From positions 1-22,610 of the forward strand of contig CAZUZD010000073.1 in NCBI GenBank assembly GCA_964624465.1: 22,610 nucleotides of DNA. The letters run 5' to 3'. The notes under the pieces were generated by a model. The model was not told the origin of the DNA. It made no database searches and saw nothing but the letters and a program-made list of their open reading frames with translations. A program made the translations under genes and the position numbers. Origin of the DNA: CAZUZD01 sp964624465 (GTDB lineage Bacteria > Planctomycetota > Planctomycetia > Isosphaerales > Isosphaeraceae). Positions within the stretch are counted from its first letter, which is position 1, and each line of letters opens with the position of its first letter. This document shows positions 21,780-22,610 of this stretch, one piece after another.

Positions 21780-22023
21780 GGCGGCCTCGCGAGGAGTCAA
21801 CGGCGCCGCGGGCCGCGATCCCGGGACCGGCTCGGCCGACCCGGGCGGGGTCGGCGGCAGCGGCGGGGCGAGCGGGACCGGTCCGGCGCGGGTCCGGGGG
21901 GGCCTGGCAACGGGGGCTGGGCACGGGAGGGAGCAACCTCGACGGAGGGGCCGACAGCTCGGCACCGACCGAGGCCAGGCGTCTCGACAGGGACGACGCG
22001 GGGTGGGCGCTCAGACGATTCTC

Positions 22024-22051
22024 ATCCTATCGTGACCCGGGCCGGTGTCAA
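22024..22051 (-). promoter_or_regulatory. Sigma70-like promoter for the membrane-protein/tat genes
   Basis: On the minus strand, TTGACA (22051-22046) is a perfect -35 box, followed after 16 bp by TAGGAT (22029-22024), a fair -10 box. Transcription would begin near 22017 and run toward the 21336 gene and possibly on into the two tatA genes. It is the best-matching promoter in the window. Confidence 0.55.
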
Positions 22052-22111
22052 ACCCCCTTTCGGCCGGGGCAACGCCGCGCGGCCGGCCGGGGGACGGGTC
22101 GAGGGCGTGGC

Positions 22112-22610
22112 TCAGGGGGCGGCGGGGCGGGCGTAGTCCCAGTCCCAGTCGAGCCGGAACGGGCCCCACCAGGCGGCGACGCCGGTCTCGGCGTCGGCGT
22201 GACGGCCCAGGCCGCCGGCCGAGGGGGGCTCGAAGCGGTAGGTGAGCCGGTACGCGCCGGGGCCGGGCAGGGCGACGTTGGCGCCGTAGTGCAGGCCGTC
22301 GCGGGCGACCATCGGCAGCAGCTCGCCGGTGATGGCGGCGCCGCCGGCGGCGGGGGTGATCTCGTAGGCGACCTTCAGGTAGGGCACGAACTGGCCCTTG
22401 GCGAAGCCGTGCGGGTTGCCCTCGCCGGCGGTGACGTCGGCCTCCAGGTGCACGACGTCGGCCGCCTCGGGTGCCGGGTGGCCGTCCATCGCCACGGCGG
22501 GGAACCACACCGCGGCCACCTCCAGACTCTCGTCCGGGCGCTCGACCGGGTCGCCGATGAAGTACTCGCGGACCCCGCCGGTGGGCCGGGGCGCCGGGCC
22601 GTCGGCCGGC
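22112..22610 (-). CDS. P19/Tp34-type periplasmic iron-binding protein (partial)
   Basis: The frame is open through the right edge, so the gene is cut off; a GTG at 22519 is not the true start, because the upstream residues EYFIGDPVERPDESLEVAAV continue the family's conserved first strand. The rest follows the P19/Tp34 (iron transport) family: a Met/His segment (AVAMDGHP and VVHLEADV), MVARDGLHYGANV, and DAETGV near the end, with the conserved metal-ligand pattern of these proteins. They bind Fe2+ or Cu in the periplasm for a ferrous iron permease (FTR1-type). The signal peptide lies beyond the window. The neighbouring permease, if any, is also outside. Confidence 0.8.
   Translation of the reverse strand, partial: PADGPAPRPTGGVREYFIGDPVERPDESLEVAAVWFPAVAMDGHPAPEAADVVHLEADVTAGEGNPHGFAKGQFVPYLKVAYEITPAAGGAAITGELLPMVARDGLHYGANVALPGPGAYRLTYRFEPPSAGGLGRHADAETGVAAWWGPFRLDWDWDYARPAAP

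Noticed and set aside
21145..22136. Plus-strand open frames opposite the tatA/membrane region.
   Set aside because: Low-complexity Gly/Arg sequence in the shadow of minus-strand genes with clear TatA and metal-protein features.

Overview
The window is high-GC DNA (local dips only in a few intergenic spots) from a bacterium whose gene style best fits the Planctomycetota, probably an Isosphaeraceae-like lineage. That is inferred from protein character (a stand-alone M41-like protease, a planctomycete-style integrase and primase, twin TatA genes with low-complexity tails) and was not tested by any search.

Layout. (1) Positions 121-4300, plus strand: a compact hxs operon in the order hxsA-hxsD-hxsB-hxsC, with a small DUF350 membrane protein behind it. 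HxsA is the putative substrate, with eight His-Xaa-Ser triplets followed by a Ser-rich tandem repeat. HxsB and HxsC are two radical SAM enzymes expected to modify it, and HxsD is their small partner. (2) Positions 4515-20302, mostly minus strand: an integrative genetic element. A tyrosine recombinase lies directly beside the 3' end of a tRNA-Val(CAC) gene. Following it are an uncharacterised protein behind a structured leader, a helix-turn-helix protein, a zinc-ribbon protein, a 996-residue primase-helicase and a run of overlapping small genes. The left half holds many small proteins with no recognisable function, an AlpA-type regulator, a stand-alone HEAGH protease domain and a secreted protein. 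A small plus-strand operon (ribbon-helix-helix protein plus SLOG/DUF2493-like protein, ending in a clear intrinsic terminator) interrupts the minus-strand run. No capsid, tail or conjugation gene was recognised, so it looks like a satellite or a mobilisable/defence-type island. (3) Positions 20375-22610, minus strand: core chromosome with two TatA-family genes, a membrane protein behind a sigma70-like promoter, and the start-truncated gene of a P19/Tp34-type periplasmic iron-binding protein that runs off the right edge.

The right boundary of the element is almost certainly the tRNA-Val 3' end. No second copy of the tRNA 3' end was found by eye, so the left boundary is not fixed. Either the element ends outside the window, making the hxs operon cargo, or its left end near 4.3-4.5 kb has an att core too short to see. 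The strand switch and convergent hairpin at 4450-4489 fit the second option but do not prove it.

The most unusual non-coding structures are: a long inverted repeat (26 bp perfect, 33 bp with one mismatch) made of 9-bp tandem units inside the 3' end of the primase gene; a cluster of TGTTCCTATTG repeats at 18119-18165; a hairpin whose arm contains the ribosome binding site of the 18160-18873 gene; paired AAGTGSCGAAAAA-type motifs in two intergenic regions; and stable GC hairpins after many of the small genes.
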